A DNA stretch of 28,768 nucleotides from CAZAAW01 sp964483325 (GCA_964483325.1 CAZAAW010000031.1:1-28768); one strand, 5' to 3'; counted from the first letter of the stretch, positions 1-6,396 are shown. Translations and numbers: made by a program. The notes: generated by a model from the letters alone, not told the origin.

Positions 1-6
1 CAAATG

Positions 7-46
7 TGTCAGCTATGTCCCCGAACACCTGTCAGCTATGTCCCCG
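7..46. mobile_element. Probable insertion-sequence end (two 17-bp direct repeats)
   Basis: The motif TGTCAGCTATGTCCCCG occurs at 7-23 and again at 30-46, a 23-bp period. Multiple short direct repeats of this kind are typical of the ends of some insertion sequences, such as the IS21 group. No transposase is visible, so any body of the element would lie to the left of the window. The repeats stop just before a truncated copy of dispersed repeat A (57-83), as if the element had inserted into or beside that repeat. The family assignment is a guess. Confidence 0.4.
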
Positions 47-56
47 GGCCATACAA

Positions 57-83
57 CAAGTCCGGCCATGACGCTGGTGGGGC
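57..83 (+). repeat. Truncated right end of dispersed repeat A
   Basis: This stretch matches the right end of repeat A as seen at 4303-4324 and 9348-9371: a TCCGGCC half-site, then CATGACGC, then a GGTGGGG-like tail. The left part of the repeat is missing and is replaced by the insertion-sequence-like end at 1-49. Confidence 0.5.
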
Positions 84-114
84 TGGGATGATGGTGCGTC
101 AGGCCCGGCATGGT

Positions 115-197
115 CCCCACCCGTCACGCCCTTCGGCGCGCGCCACCCCCCGGATCAAGTCCGGGGGCAGGCTCTCCCTGTGCCGGTGAGGGATGGG
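115..197 (+). repeat. Dispersed repeat B, copy 1
   Basis: About 83 bp running from CCCCACCCGTCACG, through a hairpin around GATCAAGTCCGG, to GGTGAGGGATGGG. Closely related copies lie at 4358-4440, 7258-7310, 7372-7452 (inverted), 27012-27069, 27194-27249 (inverted) and 28521-28603. All are intergenic. The rest of 1-269 holds no convincing gene. Confidence 0.75.
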
Positions 198-269
198 CTT
201 CCCGATATTGCGGCGGCTGCCGGGGGTGCGTGTGTCGCCGTCCGCTTCCTGACATTGGCGGCCGCGCCC

Positions 270-740
270 CTACATCCCCGCCGGCGCTTCCGTCATGACC
301 TCTGCCAGGCGGTCGAAGCTTCCGGCCGTGCCGGTTTCGCGGGTGGTGGCGGCGGCTTCGGTGGCGAAGGCGGCCTGTTCGGTGAAGGTCATTGTCGTGG
401 CCGGGCCGGCGGCGGTGAATTCGATCGTCACCAGCGAGGCGGAGACGGGGTGGCCGTTGCTGCGCATGGTGTAGGCGTAGACGAGGCGATGCGGCGCGGC
501 GATGTCGAGATAGTGGGCCGTCATCGCCTGCTCGGTGCCGTCCGGCAGGCACCAGCGCGTGCGCTCGCCGCCGCCGAGGCGGAAGTCGAAATCGTCCTCC
601 AGTACCTGCCAGTCCGGGTGGCAGCCGGTCCAGCGGCGCTTCAGCGCCGGGTCGGACCAGAAGCGGAAGGCATGCGCCGGGTTGCCGGGCAGCCGGCGCT
701 CGATGACGAAGCTGCGGTGGACGAGGCGGGGTCCGGTCAT
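270..740 (-). CDS. SRPBCC / AHSA1-family protein
   Basis: The product has 156 residues. The pattern of an early charged strand (RSFVIERRLPGNPAHAFRFW), a W-x-G-x-HPDW stretch and a C-terminal TEQAAFAT-like strand fits the START-like fold of the AHSA1 (activator of Hsp90 ATPase homologue) group. These are small ligand-binding cytoplasmic proteins often encoded beside ArsR-type regulators. The start is set by ATG at 740, which overlaps the stop of the upstream arsR-like gene as ATGA, with a GAGGAAG ribosome site inside that gene. It is the last gene of a three-gene operon with the GST. The ligand is unknown. The fold is well supported and the role is inferred only from the neighbour. Confidence 0.85.
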   Translation of the reverse strand: MTGPRLVHRSFVIERRLPGNPAHAFRFWSDPALKRRWTGCHPDWQVLEDDFDFRLGGGERTRWCLPDGTEQAMTAHYLDIAAPHRLVYAYTMRSNGHPVSASLVTIEFTAAGPATTMTFTEQAAFATEAAATTRETGTAGSFDRLAEVMTEAPAGM

Positions 741-1096
741 AGTGTGTCTTCCTCGGGGATCGCGGCCATCAGCGCTTCCAGCCGGTCGAAGGCGGCGTTC
801 ATCTCGGCCTGGCGCTGGCCGATCCAGGCAGTGACGGCGGCGAAGGCGTCGCGGCGGATGCGGTAGGTGCGCACGCGGCCGCTTTTCTGCGATGCGACGA
901 GGCCGCCTTCCTCCAGGAGCCGCAGGTGCTTCAGCACTGCCGGCAGGCGCAGCGCCGCCGGCGCGGCGAGCGCCGACACCGAGGCAGGGCCGCGGGCGAG
1001 CTGTTCCATGAGGGCGCGGCGGCCGGGATCGGCCAGCGCCTGGAAGGCCCGGTCGAGCCGGGCCGGCGGAAGCTCTCTGGTGGCAGTCCCGCTCAT
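737..1096 (-). CDS. ArsR-family winged-helix transcriptional regulator
   Basis: The product has 119 residues. The ArsR/SmtB fold is recognisable: an N-terminal helix with ALADPGRRALMEQLA, a helix-turn-helix ending in LPAVLKHLRLLEEGGLV (recognition helix roughly 50-67), and a wing SQKSGRVRTYRI. No cysteine metal-binding motif of the ArsR or CadC kind is present, so it more likely belongs to the non-metal subgroup that pairs with AHSA1 proteins. It overlaps the upstream GST by 4 bp (ATGA at 1093-1096) and the downstream SRPBCC gene by 4 bp, so the three are probably translated together. It probably autoregulates through the repeated sites at 1789-1869. Confidence 0.9.
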   Translation of the reverse strand: MSGTATRELPPARLDRAFQALADPGRRALMEQLARGPASVSALAAPAALRLPAVLKHLRLLEEGGLVASQKSGRVRTYRIRRDAFAAVTAWIGQRQAEMNAAFDRLEALMAAIPEEDTL

Positions 1097-1776
1097 GACG
1101 CGGCGCGGAAGCGCGCCGGCATGGCGTCGCGATAGGGGAAGAGGCCGAAAAACGGCTGCGCCTCGGCCAGCACGCGCCGCACCGACGGCCGGTCGAGAAG
1201 GCGCTCCAGATAGGCGGCAAGATGCGGCCGGCCGGCGCCGAAGGGCTGCACGATGCCGGCGAAGAACAGCGCCGGCAGGGCGGCGCAGTCGGCCAGGGTG
1301 AAAGCCTCGCCCGCCGCCCAGCGCCGCTCCGCCATCCGCGCCTCGATCATCGCATAGGCGAGGTCGAGCGCGGCGCGCGCCTCGCCGACGCTGTGCGGAT
1401 CGCCGGCGCCCGGCGGGCGGATGCGGTCGGTGACGATCTTCTGCATCGGCTGGCTGACATGGAGATCGTAGAAGCGGTCCCACAGGCGCACCTCGCGGCG
1501 CTGCTCGGCGTCCTGCGGCAGCAGCGGCAGCGGGCCGGGATGATGCGCCTCCAGATAGTCGATGATGATGCTGCTTTCCGGGACAGTCAGGCCGGTGGCG
1601 TCGTCGTGGAGGACCGGGATCTTGCCGACCGGCCATTTCTCCATCAGCGCCGCCGCCTCGCCCGGATCGGCAAGGTCGACGGTCTGCGCCCGGAACGGCG
1701 TGCCGTTCTCGTAAAGGGCGATCAGCACCTTGTGGCAGAACGAGGCGAGCGGATGCATGTACAGCGTCAGGGCCAT
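1093..1776 (-). CDS. Glutathione S-transferase family protein
   Basis: The product has 227 residues, normal for a cytosolic GST. The N-terminal thioredoxin-like domain (about 1-80) begins with LTLYMHPLASFCHKV, carries the cis-proline region KIPVLHDD, and has the glutathione gamma-glutamyl contact PESSIIIDYL (Glu-Ser). The all-helical C-terminal domain follows, with the FTLADCAALPALFF capping motif of bacterial GSTs. It transfers glutathione to electrophiles or acts as a peroxidase; the substrate cannot be read. The ribosome site GGAGG lies 5 nt before the ATG. First gene of the GST-ArsR-SRPBCC operon. Confidence 0.92.
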   Translation of the reverse strand: MALTLYMHPLASFCHKVLIALYENGTPFRAQTVDLADPGEAAALMEKWPVGKIPVLHDDATGLTVPESSIIIDYLEAHHPGPLPLLPQDAEQRREVRLWDRFYDLHVSQPMQKIVTDRIRPPGAGDPHSVGEARAALDLAYAMIEARMAERRWAAGEAFTLADCAALPALFFAGIVQPFGAGRPHLAAYLERLLDRPSVRRVLAEAQPFFGLFPYRDAMPARFRAAS

Positions 1777-1788
1777 GGCCGCCTCCGG

Positions 1789-1869
1789 CGAAAGTTTCCG
1801 TTGCGGGAAACTGTCTAGCAGCGCGGCAGCGCGCCGGCAAGATGCTTTCCGCAGGCGGAAAGTTTCCCG
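1789..1869 (-). promoter_or_regulatory. Candidate operator region of the GST operon
   Basis: The 10-mer GAAAGTTTCC occurs exactly twice (1790-1799 and 1858-1867), 68 bp apart, directly upstream of the GST start. The second copy overlaps a perfect 8-bp inverted repeat CTTTCCGC-AG-GCGGAAAG (1845-1862). A related GGGAAACTGTC lies at 1805-1815. Such palindromic sites suit the dimeric ArsR-type regulator encoded in the operon. Binding is inferred. Confidence 0.5.
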
Positions 1870-1899
1870 CCGGCGCGTCCTGGCCGCGGGCCCGCCGTG

Positions 1900-2277
1900 T
1901 CAGATCGGCTGGCCGACGTCGATCCTGTTGCCGTCGGGATCGGCGAAGACGAAAGCGCGCAGGCCGTAGTCCTTGTCCTGCAGGCGCTTGATGATGCGAA
2001 GGCCCTGCGCCTGGATCAGCGCGTGCAGGGCGTCGGCGTCGTCGACCATCATATGCGCCACGTTGAACGGCGCCGCCCGGTGCTGCGGCTGCAGCGTCAG
2101 GTGCAGCTCCGCCGCGTCGCGCTCCAGGATCATGAAGCCGACCGGGTTGCCGTTCTCAAAGGTTTTCCGGAAGCCGAGCACGCCGACATAGAAATCGTGG
2201 GCGCGGGCGATGTCGCGGACAGGAAGCATGGCGGCGATCCTGCCGAAGCAGAGACCGGAAGCAGCGCCGTCGCTCAT
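1900..2277 (-). CDS. VOC (glyoxalase/bleomycin-resistance fold) family protein
   Basis: The product has 125 residues, one full VOC module pair. The opening IAAMLPVRDIARAHDFYVGVLGF and the closing AFVFADPDGNRIDVGQ are the standard boundaries of the beta-alpha-beta-beta-beta units. The middle contains ELHLTL and a long linker. Family members include glyoxalase I, drug-binding bleomycin-resistance proteins and dioxygenases. This one most resembles the bleomycin-resistance-like group, but a specific substrate cannot be assigned. It is on the same strand as the GST operon but upstream and separated by about 120 bp. The ribosome site is weak. A later in-frame ATG at 2229 has an AGGA upstream, but using it would cut the first strand of the fold. 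Confidence 0.85.
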   Translation of the reverse strand: MSDGAASGLCFGRIAAMLPVRDIARAHDFYVGVLGFRKTFENGNPVGFMILERDAAELHLTLQPQHRAAPFNVAHMMVDDADALHALIQAQGLRIIKRLQDKDYGLRAFVFADPDGNRIDVGQPI

Positions 2278-2468
2278 GACGAGACCGGGGCTGGGGAGGG
2301 CGGCGGCAGCGGCCGGGACGGTGCCCGCCGGACGCTCCGCGCTCCGGGGTTGAGCGGCAGGGCGGTGCCTGCGGTTCCATCATAGCGCGCCATTGCCGGC
2401 AGGAAAGCGCCGCCGCCAGTTCCTGACCCGCCACGCCGCAAGCCGGCTATTCCCTCGGAGACAGGCCG

Positions 2469-3224
2469 ATGTTCGACCGCACGCTTCTCTTCGCGCGCCT
2501 CCGCGCCGATCCGTTCGGCGGGGCGCTGACGCAGGGCGAGGTGGACGGCGTCGCGGCGCTGCTGGACGGCTGGGAGAAGGCCGGCGGCGGCGACCTGCGT
2601 CCTCTCGCCTATATGCTGGCGACCGCCTTTCACGAGACCGGGCCGGCCGGTACCCGCGGCCATATGCAGCCGGTGACGGAGCGCGGCGCCCGGGCCTATT
2701 TCGACCGCTACGAGGGCCGCGCCGATCTCGGCAATACGGTGCCCGGCGACGGCTGGCGCTTCCGCGGCAGGGGGCTCGTGCAGCTCACCGGCCGGGCCAA
2801 TTATGTCCGCGCCGGCGCGGCGCTCGGCGTCGACCTGGTGGCGGCGCCGGAGCGGGCGCTGGAGCCGGAGCTGGCGGTGCGCATCCTGATGGCCGGCATG
2901 AGCGAGGGCTGGTTCACCGGCCGGCGGCTCGGCGATTACTTCACCGCCACGGCGAGCGACTGGACCGGCGCCCGCCGCATCGTCAATGGCAGCGACAGGG
3001 CGGCGCTGATCGCCGGCTATGCCAGGGCGTTTCACGCCGCGCTGACGACGGCGAGCGCCGTGCCGGATGCGGCGGCACCGGCGGGGCCTGTTCCGATGCC
3101 GGACGAGGCCGGCGGCGAACCGGGCGGCGACAGCCGGCCCGGTTTCCGCCTGCGGCTGTGGGCCGGCCTGGCGGCGGTGCTTCTGCTGGTGGCGGCGGCC
3201 GGCGCCTGGCTGGTGCTGGGCTGA
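2469..3224 (+). CDS. GH19-type lysozyme/chitinase-like endolysin with C-terminal membrane anchor
   Basis: The product has 251 residues. The catalytic domain covers about 1-190. It contains AFHETG with the putative acid Glu56, AYFDRYEGR-DLGNT and GRGLVQLTGRANY (about 100-112), which are hallmarks of GH19 enzymes used by phages as endolysins. A Pro/Gly/Asp-rich linker (195-225) leads to a hydrophobic segment at about 231-249 ending at the C-terminus, so it may be a tail-anchored muralytic enzyme. No N-terminal signal peptide is seen. GGAGA lies 7 nt before the ATG. The holin/spanin-like genes at 4755-5807 lie on the same strand, suggesting a former phage lysis set or a host-adopted one. Confidence 0.85.
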   Translation: MFDRTLLFARLRADPFGGALTQGEVDGVAALLDGWEKAGGGDLRPLAYMLATAFHETGPAGTRGHMQPVTERGARAYFDRYEGRADLGNTVPGDGWRFRGRGLVQLTGRANYVRAGAALGVDLVAAPERALEPELAVRILMAGMSEGWFTGRRLGDYFTATASDWTGARRIVNGSDRAALIAGYARAFHAALTTASAVPDAAAPAGPVPMPDEAGGEPGGDSRPGFRLRLWAGLAAVLLLVAAAGAWLVLG

Positions 3225-3242
3225 GCCGCCGGATCTTCCGCG

Positions 3243-3596
3243 TTACTTGCCGGCGGCAGCCTTGCGGGCCGCGGGCCTGGCCGGGGCGGCCTTGGCGGTG
3301 GTGGCCTTGGCAGCAGAGGCCTTGGCGGTGGTGGCCTTGGCGGGAGCGGCCGCGCCAGCTGCCGTGTTGCCAGCTGCTGTCTTGGCGCGCGTCTTCTTCT
3401 GCGGCTTCGGGGCTGCGGCGGCCGCGGCGCGGTCGGCTTCCTCCTTGGCGAGGCGCAGGGCGCGCAGCCGCGCCGTGCGCTCGTCGATCGCCCGCGCTTC
3501 CGCGGCATAGGCCTCAAGCGCCGCCGAGCCGGAACTTGCCTGCTCGCGCTTGCGGGTGACGCGGCGGAATTTCTCTTCTGCGGTAAGGGGCGGCAT
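3243..3596 (-). CDS. Histone H1-like Ala/Lys/Pro-rich DNA-binding protein
   Basis: The product has 117 residues from the ATG at 3596, chosen because CGGAGA lies about 8 nt upstream; an in-frame ATG at 3641 is less likely. Residues 1-60 are charged and helical (LTAEEKFRRVTRKREQ and an Ala/Arg/Glu helix). The C-terminal half is a low-complexity tail built from AKATTAKA- and APAR-type units, like bacterial histone H1-like or AlgP-like tails that bind DNA non-specifically. At the DNA level the tail is a run of short GC-rich repeats at about 3250-3360, prone to copy-number change. It is downstream of and on the same strand as the cold-shock gene, but behind a terminator. Confidence 0.65.
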   Translation of the reverse strand: MPPLTAEEKFRRVTRKREQASSGSAALEAYAAEARAIDERTARLRALRLAKEEADRAAAAAAPKPQKKTRAKTAAGNTAAGAAAPAKATTAKASAAKATTAKAAPARPAARKAAAGK

Positions 3597-3642
3597 GGAC
3601 TGTCTCCGTACTGTCGGCGGCGCCGGGGCGCCGCCCATCATG

Positions 3643-3671
3643 AAAAAAGGCCGGACCCTGGGCCCGGCCTT
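3643..3671 (-). terminator. Rho-independent terminator of the cold-shock gene
   Basis: On the minus strand a perfect 8-bp stem AAGGCCGG/CCGGCCTT (3671-3664 and 3654-3647) is followed by a run of T (A-run 3643-3648 on the plus strand). It lies about 50 bp beyond the stop of the csp gene. Confidence 0.85.
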
Positions 3672-3719
3672 GCTGTGTCAGTGTCGCGACCGGCCGGGCG
3701 GCCGGTCCAGCCGGGTGGC

Positions 3720-3929
3720 TCAGGCGGCGCGCAGATTCTCCGCGGCGCTGCGGCCGGTGCGGCGGTCAGCGACGATGTCGAAGGTCAGCTTCGTGCCCTC
3801 GGTGATGCTGGAAAGGCCCGAGCGCTCGACGGCGGAAACATGGACGAACACGTCCGGCCCGCCATTGGTCTGCTCGATGAAGCCGAAACCCTTGGTGGTG
3901 TTGAAGAACTTTACGGTGCCTTCACTCAT
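3720..3929 (-). CDS. Cold-shock domain protein (CspA family)
   Basis: The product has 69 residues, a single cold-shock domain. RNP1 is KGFGFI (about 13-18) and RNP2 is VFVHVS (about 27-32), the aromatic surface that binds single-stranded RNA or DNA. The opening SEGTVKFFN is typical of alphaproteobacterial members. These proteins act as RNA chaperones that melt structured mRNA. AAGGAAAA lies 8 nt before the ATG. A good sigma-70-type promoter about 140 bp upstream implies a 5' leader of about 130 nt, as in cold-inducible csp mRNAs. The next gene downstream is separated by a terminator. Confidence 0.95.
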   Translation of the reverse strand: MSEGTVKFFNTTKGFGFIEQTNGGPDVFVHVSAVERSGLSSITEGTKLTFDIVADRRTGRSAAENLRAA

Positions 3930-4068
3930 GACGATTTTCCTTTCAAATCGACGGATGGAAGAAAGAACAGGCGACGCTGCACCTGTCCGGGACGATCGAT
4001 TTTGAAGGGAAGACCGGTCGCGCGCCTTAGCGCGAAAACTGTGTTCATCAGACAAGATCGATAGGTTA

Positions 4069-4097
4069 CATATAGCGCGCCCGGCAATTGAAGGCAA
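4069..4097 (-). promoter_or_regulatory. Sigma-70-type promoter for the csp gene
   Basis: On the minus strand, TTGCCT (4097-4092) and TATATG (4074-4069) are separated by exactly 17 bp. The predicted transcript starts near 4062 and has a leader of about 130 nt before the csp ATG at 3929. Long leaders are characteristic of cspA-type thermoregulated mRNAs. The leader includes a small hairpin around CGCGC-TAAG-GCGCG near 4020-4035. Confidence 0.65.
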
Positions 4098-4180
4098 GAT
4101 CCGGGGAACGATACGGATTTTTCTTGCCGGGCGCGTTCCCCAGGGCGGAACGAGCCCTGGAAGGACAGACGCCCACATTT

Positions 4181-4327
4181 CAGCTGCGTCATGGCCGGAC
4201 TTGATCCGGCCATCCACGCGAACACGGCCGGCAAGGAAGGAACGCCTCCCTGTCGGTGGTTCCCTTTGCGCCATCCGTGTTCGCGTGGGTGCCCGGGTCA
4301 AGCCCGGGCATGACGCCGGTGGGGCGG
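4181..4327 (+). repeat. Dispersed palindromic repeat A, copy 1
   Basis: 147 bp, identical to 4493-4639 except for one base (C at 4196, A at 4508). It has nested symmetry: outer arms GCGTCATG (4186-4193) and CATGACGC (4309-4316), and inner arms CCACGCGAACAC (4214-4225) and GTGTTCGCGTGG (4277-4288). Each side also has its own small hairpin (GGCCGGA/TCCGGCC and GCCCGGG/CCCGGGC). It could fold as a cloverleaf-like cruciform. Reading frames through it are repeat-derived and not genes. Confidence 0.9.
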
Positions 4328-4357
4328 GGAGAGCGGTGCGTCATGCCCGGCGGCGCT

Positions 4358-4440
4358 CCCCACCCGTCACGCGCCTACGGCGCGCGCCACCCCCGGATCA
4401 AGTCCGGGGGCAGGCTCTCCCCGTTCCGGTGAGGGATGGG
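4358..4440 (+). repeat. Dispersed repeat B, copy 2
   Basis: Near-identical to the copy at 115-197. It follows repeat A with about the same spacing as at the left window edge, so A and B may move or be copied as one composite unit. Confidence 0.8.
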
Positions 4441-4492
4441 TGCGGGCATCCCGAGGGCGGAATACGCCTTGGACGGGCGAACACCGACATCC

Positions 4493-4639
4493 CAGCTGCG
4501 TCATGGCAGGACTTGATCCGGCCATCCACGCGAACACGGCCGGCAAGGAAGGAACGCCTCCCTGTCGGTGGTTCCCTTTGCGCCATCCGTGTTCGCGTGG
4601 GTGCCCGGGTCAAGCCCGGGCATGACGCCGGTGGGGCGG
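4493..4639 (+). repeat. Dispersed palindromic repeat A, copy 2
   Basis: A direct repeat of 4181-4327 at an offset of 312 bp with one mismatch. The mismatch (position 4508) breaks one base pair of the left small hairpin. The near-identity indicates recent duplication or gene conversion. Confidence 0.9.
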
Positions 4640-4754
4640 CGAGGACGGTGCGTCCCGCCCGGCGGCTTGCGCCTCCGGCACCGCCGCCGGCGTAACCAGC
4701 CCCCCGACATCACCGGCGCACGCGGCGCCATCCTCACACTCAAGGAGAACAGCC

Positions 4755-5138
4755 ATGCCTCTTGGCGATGGAACATTGCTGCGCGCGGCGATCGGCGGAG
4801 CGCTGGCCGGCGTTGCGGCGCGGGCCGGGGTGGCGCCGGCGGCGGTGCCGGTGCTGGCCGATGCGGTGGTGCAGAAGGTGGCGGCCGATCCGCAGCTCGC
4901 CAATGCGCTCAACCAGGAGCCGCTGCGCCAGTCGGGCGTCGTCTGGGGCAGCTCGGCCGGCTTTCTCGGCAGCGCCGCGGTGCTGGTGCTGGCCTTCGCC
5001 ATCGGCCCGGAACGGGTGCCGCAGGAGCTGCTCTATCCCGCCCTCGTCGGGGCGCTCGGCTCGATCTTCGCGCTCATCCGGCGCATCGGCAGCTTCGCGC
5101 CGCTGAGCCTTTTCGGCCTCTGGCGGCGCAAGGGCTGA
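4755..5138 (+). CDS. Small membrane protein, holin-like
   Basis: The product has 127 residues with a strong ribosome site (AAGGAGAAC) 5-6 nt before the ATG. The N-terminal 35 residues form an Ala/Gly-rich amphipathic to hydrophobic helix. Two clear membrane spans follow at about 64-83 (GSSAGFLGSAAVLVLAFAIG) and 92-108, then a basic C-terminus (RRIG, WRRKG). Proteins of this size and layout sit beside endolysins in alphaproteobacterial phages, and the next genes have spanin-like topology, so a holin or lysis-accessory role is reasonable. I recognise no specific family. It is followed 5 bp later by the next gene. Confidence 0.6.
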   Translation: MPLGDGTLLRAAIGGALAGVAARAGVAPAAVPVLADAVVQKVAADPQLANALNQEPLRQSGVVWGSSAGFLGSAAVLVLAFAIGPERVPQELLYPALVGALGSIFALIRRIGSFAPLSLFGLWRRKG

Positions 5139-5143
5139 CGGCC

Positions 5144-5494
5144 ATGCAGCCGGCCGCCCCGCCGCTGCCGCGCCGCGGCATCCGCTTCGACTGGACGCTC
5201 AATCTCGGCCACATGCTGACGATCCTCGCCATCGCCGGCGGCGGCGCCGCGGCCTGGTCGTCGATGCAGCAGGCGGTGGGCAATCTCGACACCCGCCTCA
5301 TCAGCGTCGAGCGCACCATCGCCAATTACAGCGAGGTGCAGTCGCGCGTCGCCGAAGCCAAGGTGCGCCTCGACGCCCAGGAGGAGATGCAGCGCACGCT
5401 GGTCGAGGCGATCCGGCGCATCAACGACCGCATGAACACCATCCAGTCCGACACGGCGGCGATCCGCGGCCGGCTGGAAGGGCAGGCGCCATAA
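5144..5494 (+). CDS. Membrane-anchored coiled-coil protein, i-spanin-like
   Basis: The product has 116 residues. A basic N-terminus (PRRGIRFDW) precedes one membrane span at about 20-40, and then a long charged heptad-rich helix (41-110) would lie in the periplasm. This single-span-plus-coiled-coil layout is that of inner-membrane spanins (Rz-like) and of a common small phage protein encoded next to holins. The gene starts 5 bp after the holin-like gene, so the two are probably co-transcribed. No enzymatic motif is seen. The start is the first ATG after the preceding stop. Confidence 0.6.
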   Translation: MQPAAPPLPRRGIRFDWTLNLGHMLTILAIAGGGAAAWSSMQQAVGNLDTRLISVERTIANYSEVQSRVAEAKVRLDAQEEMQRTLVEAIRRINDRMNTIQSDTAAIRGRLEGQAP

Positions 5495-5561
5495 GGATGC
5501 CGGGCACAATGAGGAGGCCGGGCACAATGAGAGGGCCGGCAGTCATGGGAGGACAGGCGCG

Positions 5562-5807
5562 ATGATCTGGGCGCTGATGGTGACGGCGTGCCTGGCGGCG
5601 GCGGACGGCCGCCCGGACTACGCAAGCTGCGAGACGGCGCGCTGGCGCGCCTCCTTCAGGGCCGAGGCAAGCTGCCTGGCGCTCGCCGCCGATCCCCGCT
5701 TCCGCCGCGCCGTCGGCCAGGTGACGGATCTATGGCGCCTGCGCCACGGCGCGCCGCACGCCCTGCCGCCGCAACTCACCTGCCGCGAGGCACCGCGCGA
5801 GGCGTGA
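5562..5807 (+). CDS. Small exported Cys-containing protein, possible lipoprotein (o-spanin position)
   Basis: The product has 81 residues. GGAGG lies about 10 nt before the ATG. The N-terminus MIWALMVTAC is hydrophobic and ends in a lipobox-like V-T-A-C with Cys10; three more cysteines are at 23, 38 and 74. The signal is very short and lacks the usual positive n-region, so export is likely but lipidation is uncertain. Its place after an i-spanin-like gene suggests an outer-membrane spanin partner, although it lacks the proline-rich character of Rz1. It might instead be a small host exported protein. Confidence 0.5.
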   Translation: MIWALMVTACLAAADGRPDYASCETARWRASFRAEASCLALAADPRFRRAVGQVTDLWRLRHGAPHALPPQLTCREAPREA

Positions 5808-5829
5808 GGGATCAGGCGCCGGCCCGTGC

Positions 5830-5919
5830 TCAGGCGATCATCACCGGCAGGATGATGGCGGCGACGCCGAGGACTGTGGAAAGGGCGAAGAGGCGGAGCA
5901 GGGCGACGCGGTAGATCAT
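5830..5919 (-). CDS. Single-span membrane micropeptide, paralogue 1
   Basis: The product has 29 residues: a short basic N-terminus (MIYRVALLRL) and one hydrophobic span ending AIILPVMIA. It is paralogous to the peptide at 6174-6266, sharing the pattern LLRL-x-A-x2-T-x2-GV-x-AIILPV-x-I. AGAGG lies 8 nt before the ATG. An exact GGAAC-N16-CGTT element (5975-5951) sits at promoter distance, giving a leader of about 25 nt, so it is probably induced by the EcfG general stress response. The function is unknown. Size and topology are compatible with a stress-membrane peptide, a type I toxin-like peptide or a regulatory subunit of a membrane complex. Confidence 0.6.
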   Translation of the reverse strand: MIYRVALLRLFALSTVLGVAAIILPVMIA

Positions 5920-5950
5920 CGGAGGAACCTCTGGCCGGGGACCCTGCTTC

Positions 5951-5975
5951 AACGCGCCGCGCGGCCGGGGGTTCC
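5951..5975 (-). promoter_or_regulatory. EcfG (general stress sigma) promoter, consensus match
   Basis: On the minus strand GGAAC (5975-5971), 16 nt, then CGTT (5954-5951). This is the full consensus of promoters read by the alphaproteobacterial extracytoplasmic sigma factor EcfG. It points at the micropeptide start at 5919. Confidence 0.6.
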
Positions 5976-6173
5976 GGCGGCGCCGACTGGCCGTTCGGCC
6001 AGCAGGAAGAGCGCCGCGGCGGGGGCCGCGCCGGACAGCGTGCCGCGGCGACAGCTGCGGCGGACAGGGACCGGATCGGCAGCACAGATGGCGCGGCGCC
6101 CGCCGCGTCGCAAGCGCCGGCAGGGCCGCGCTGGCGCGGGGCAGCCATGCAGCTTTGCGGAGGACGCGGCGCC

Positions 6174-6266
6174 TCAGGCGCCGATCACCACCGGCAGGAT
6201 GATCGCCGTGACGCCGACGAGGGTGGTGGCGGCGACGAGGCGCAGAAGGACGGAGCGGAAGGCCAT
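6174..6266 (-). CDS. Single-span membrane micropeptide, paralogue 2
   Basis: The product has 30 residues, MAFRSVLLRLVAATTL followed by a hydrophobic stretch ending AIILPVVIGA. GGAGGA lies about 8 nt before the ATG, a strong ribosome site for so small a frame. It is clearly a paralogue of the peptide at 5830-5919, with conserved basic N-terminus, hydrophobic core and AIILPV motif. The 250 bp between the two copies hold no gene. No EcfG consensus is visible upstream of this copy, so the two may respond to different signals. Confidence 0.6.
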   Translation of the reverse strand: MAFRSVLLRLVAATTLVGVTAIILPVVIGA

Positions 6267-6396
6267 CGAGCATTCCTCCGGATCGGGGGACAGAGGCGCC
6301 CGGCAGGGGCCGCAGCGCCTTTGCTCCGTACCTAGAGGCTCTTCATGCCGGATTTGTGTCAGCGCAGGCGCGGCCGTGATCGGCGTCACGACGAAA

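Noticed and set aside
270..1220. A longer form of the SRPBCC protein reaching to 1220
   Set aside because: The upstream part overlaps the arsR-like gene in another frame; the ATG at 740 with its ribosome site and ATGA coupling explains the gene better.
4094..4124. Plus-strand terminator near ATCCG/CGGAT followed by TTTTT
   Set aside because: The stem is only 5 bp with a long loop and no plus-strand gene lies upstream.
4105..4137. Third EcfG promoter (GGAAC ... CGTT)
   Set aside because: The spacer is 24 bp, not 16-17.
4181..4639. CRISPR-like spacing of repeats
   Set aside because: Only two long repeats 312 bp apart, with no short regular repeats or spacers and no cas genes in the window.
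4201..4695. Open frames inside 4181-4690
   Set aside because: They are translations of the dispersed repeats A and B, giving the same short peptide blocks again and again.
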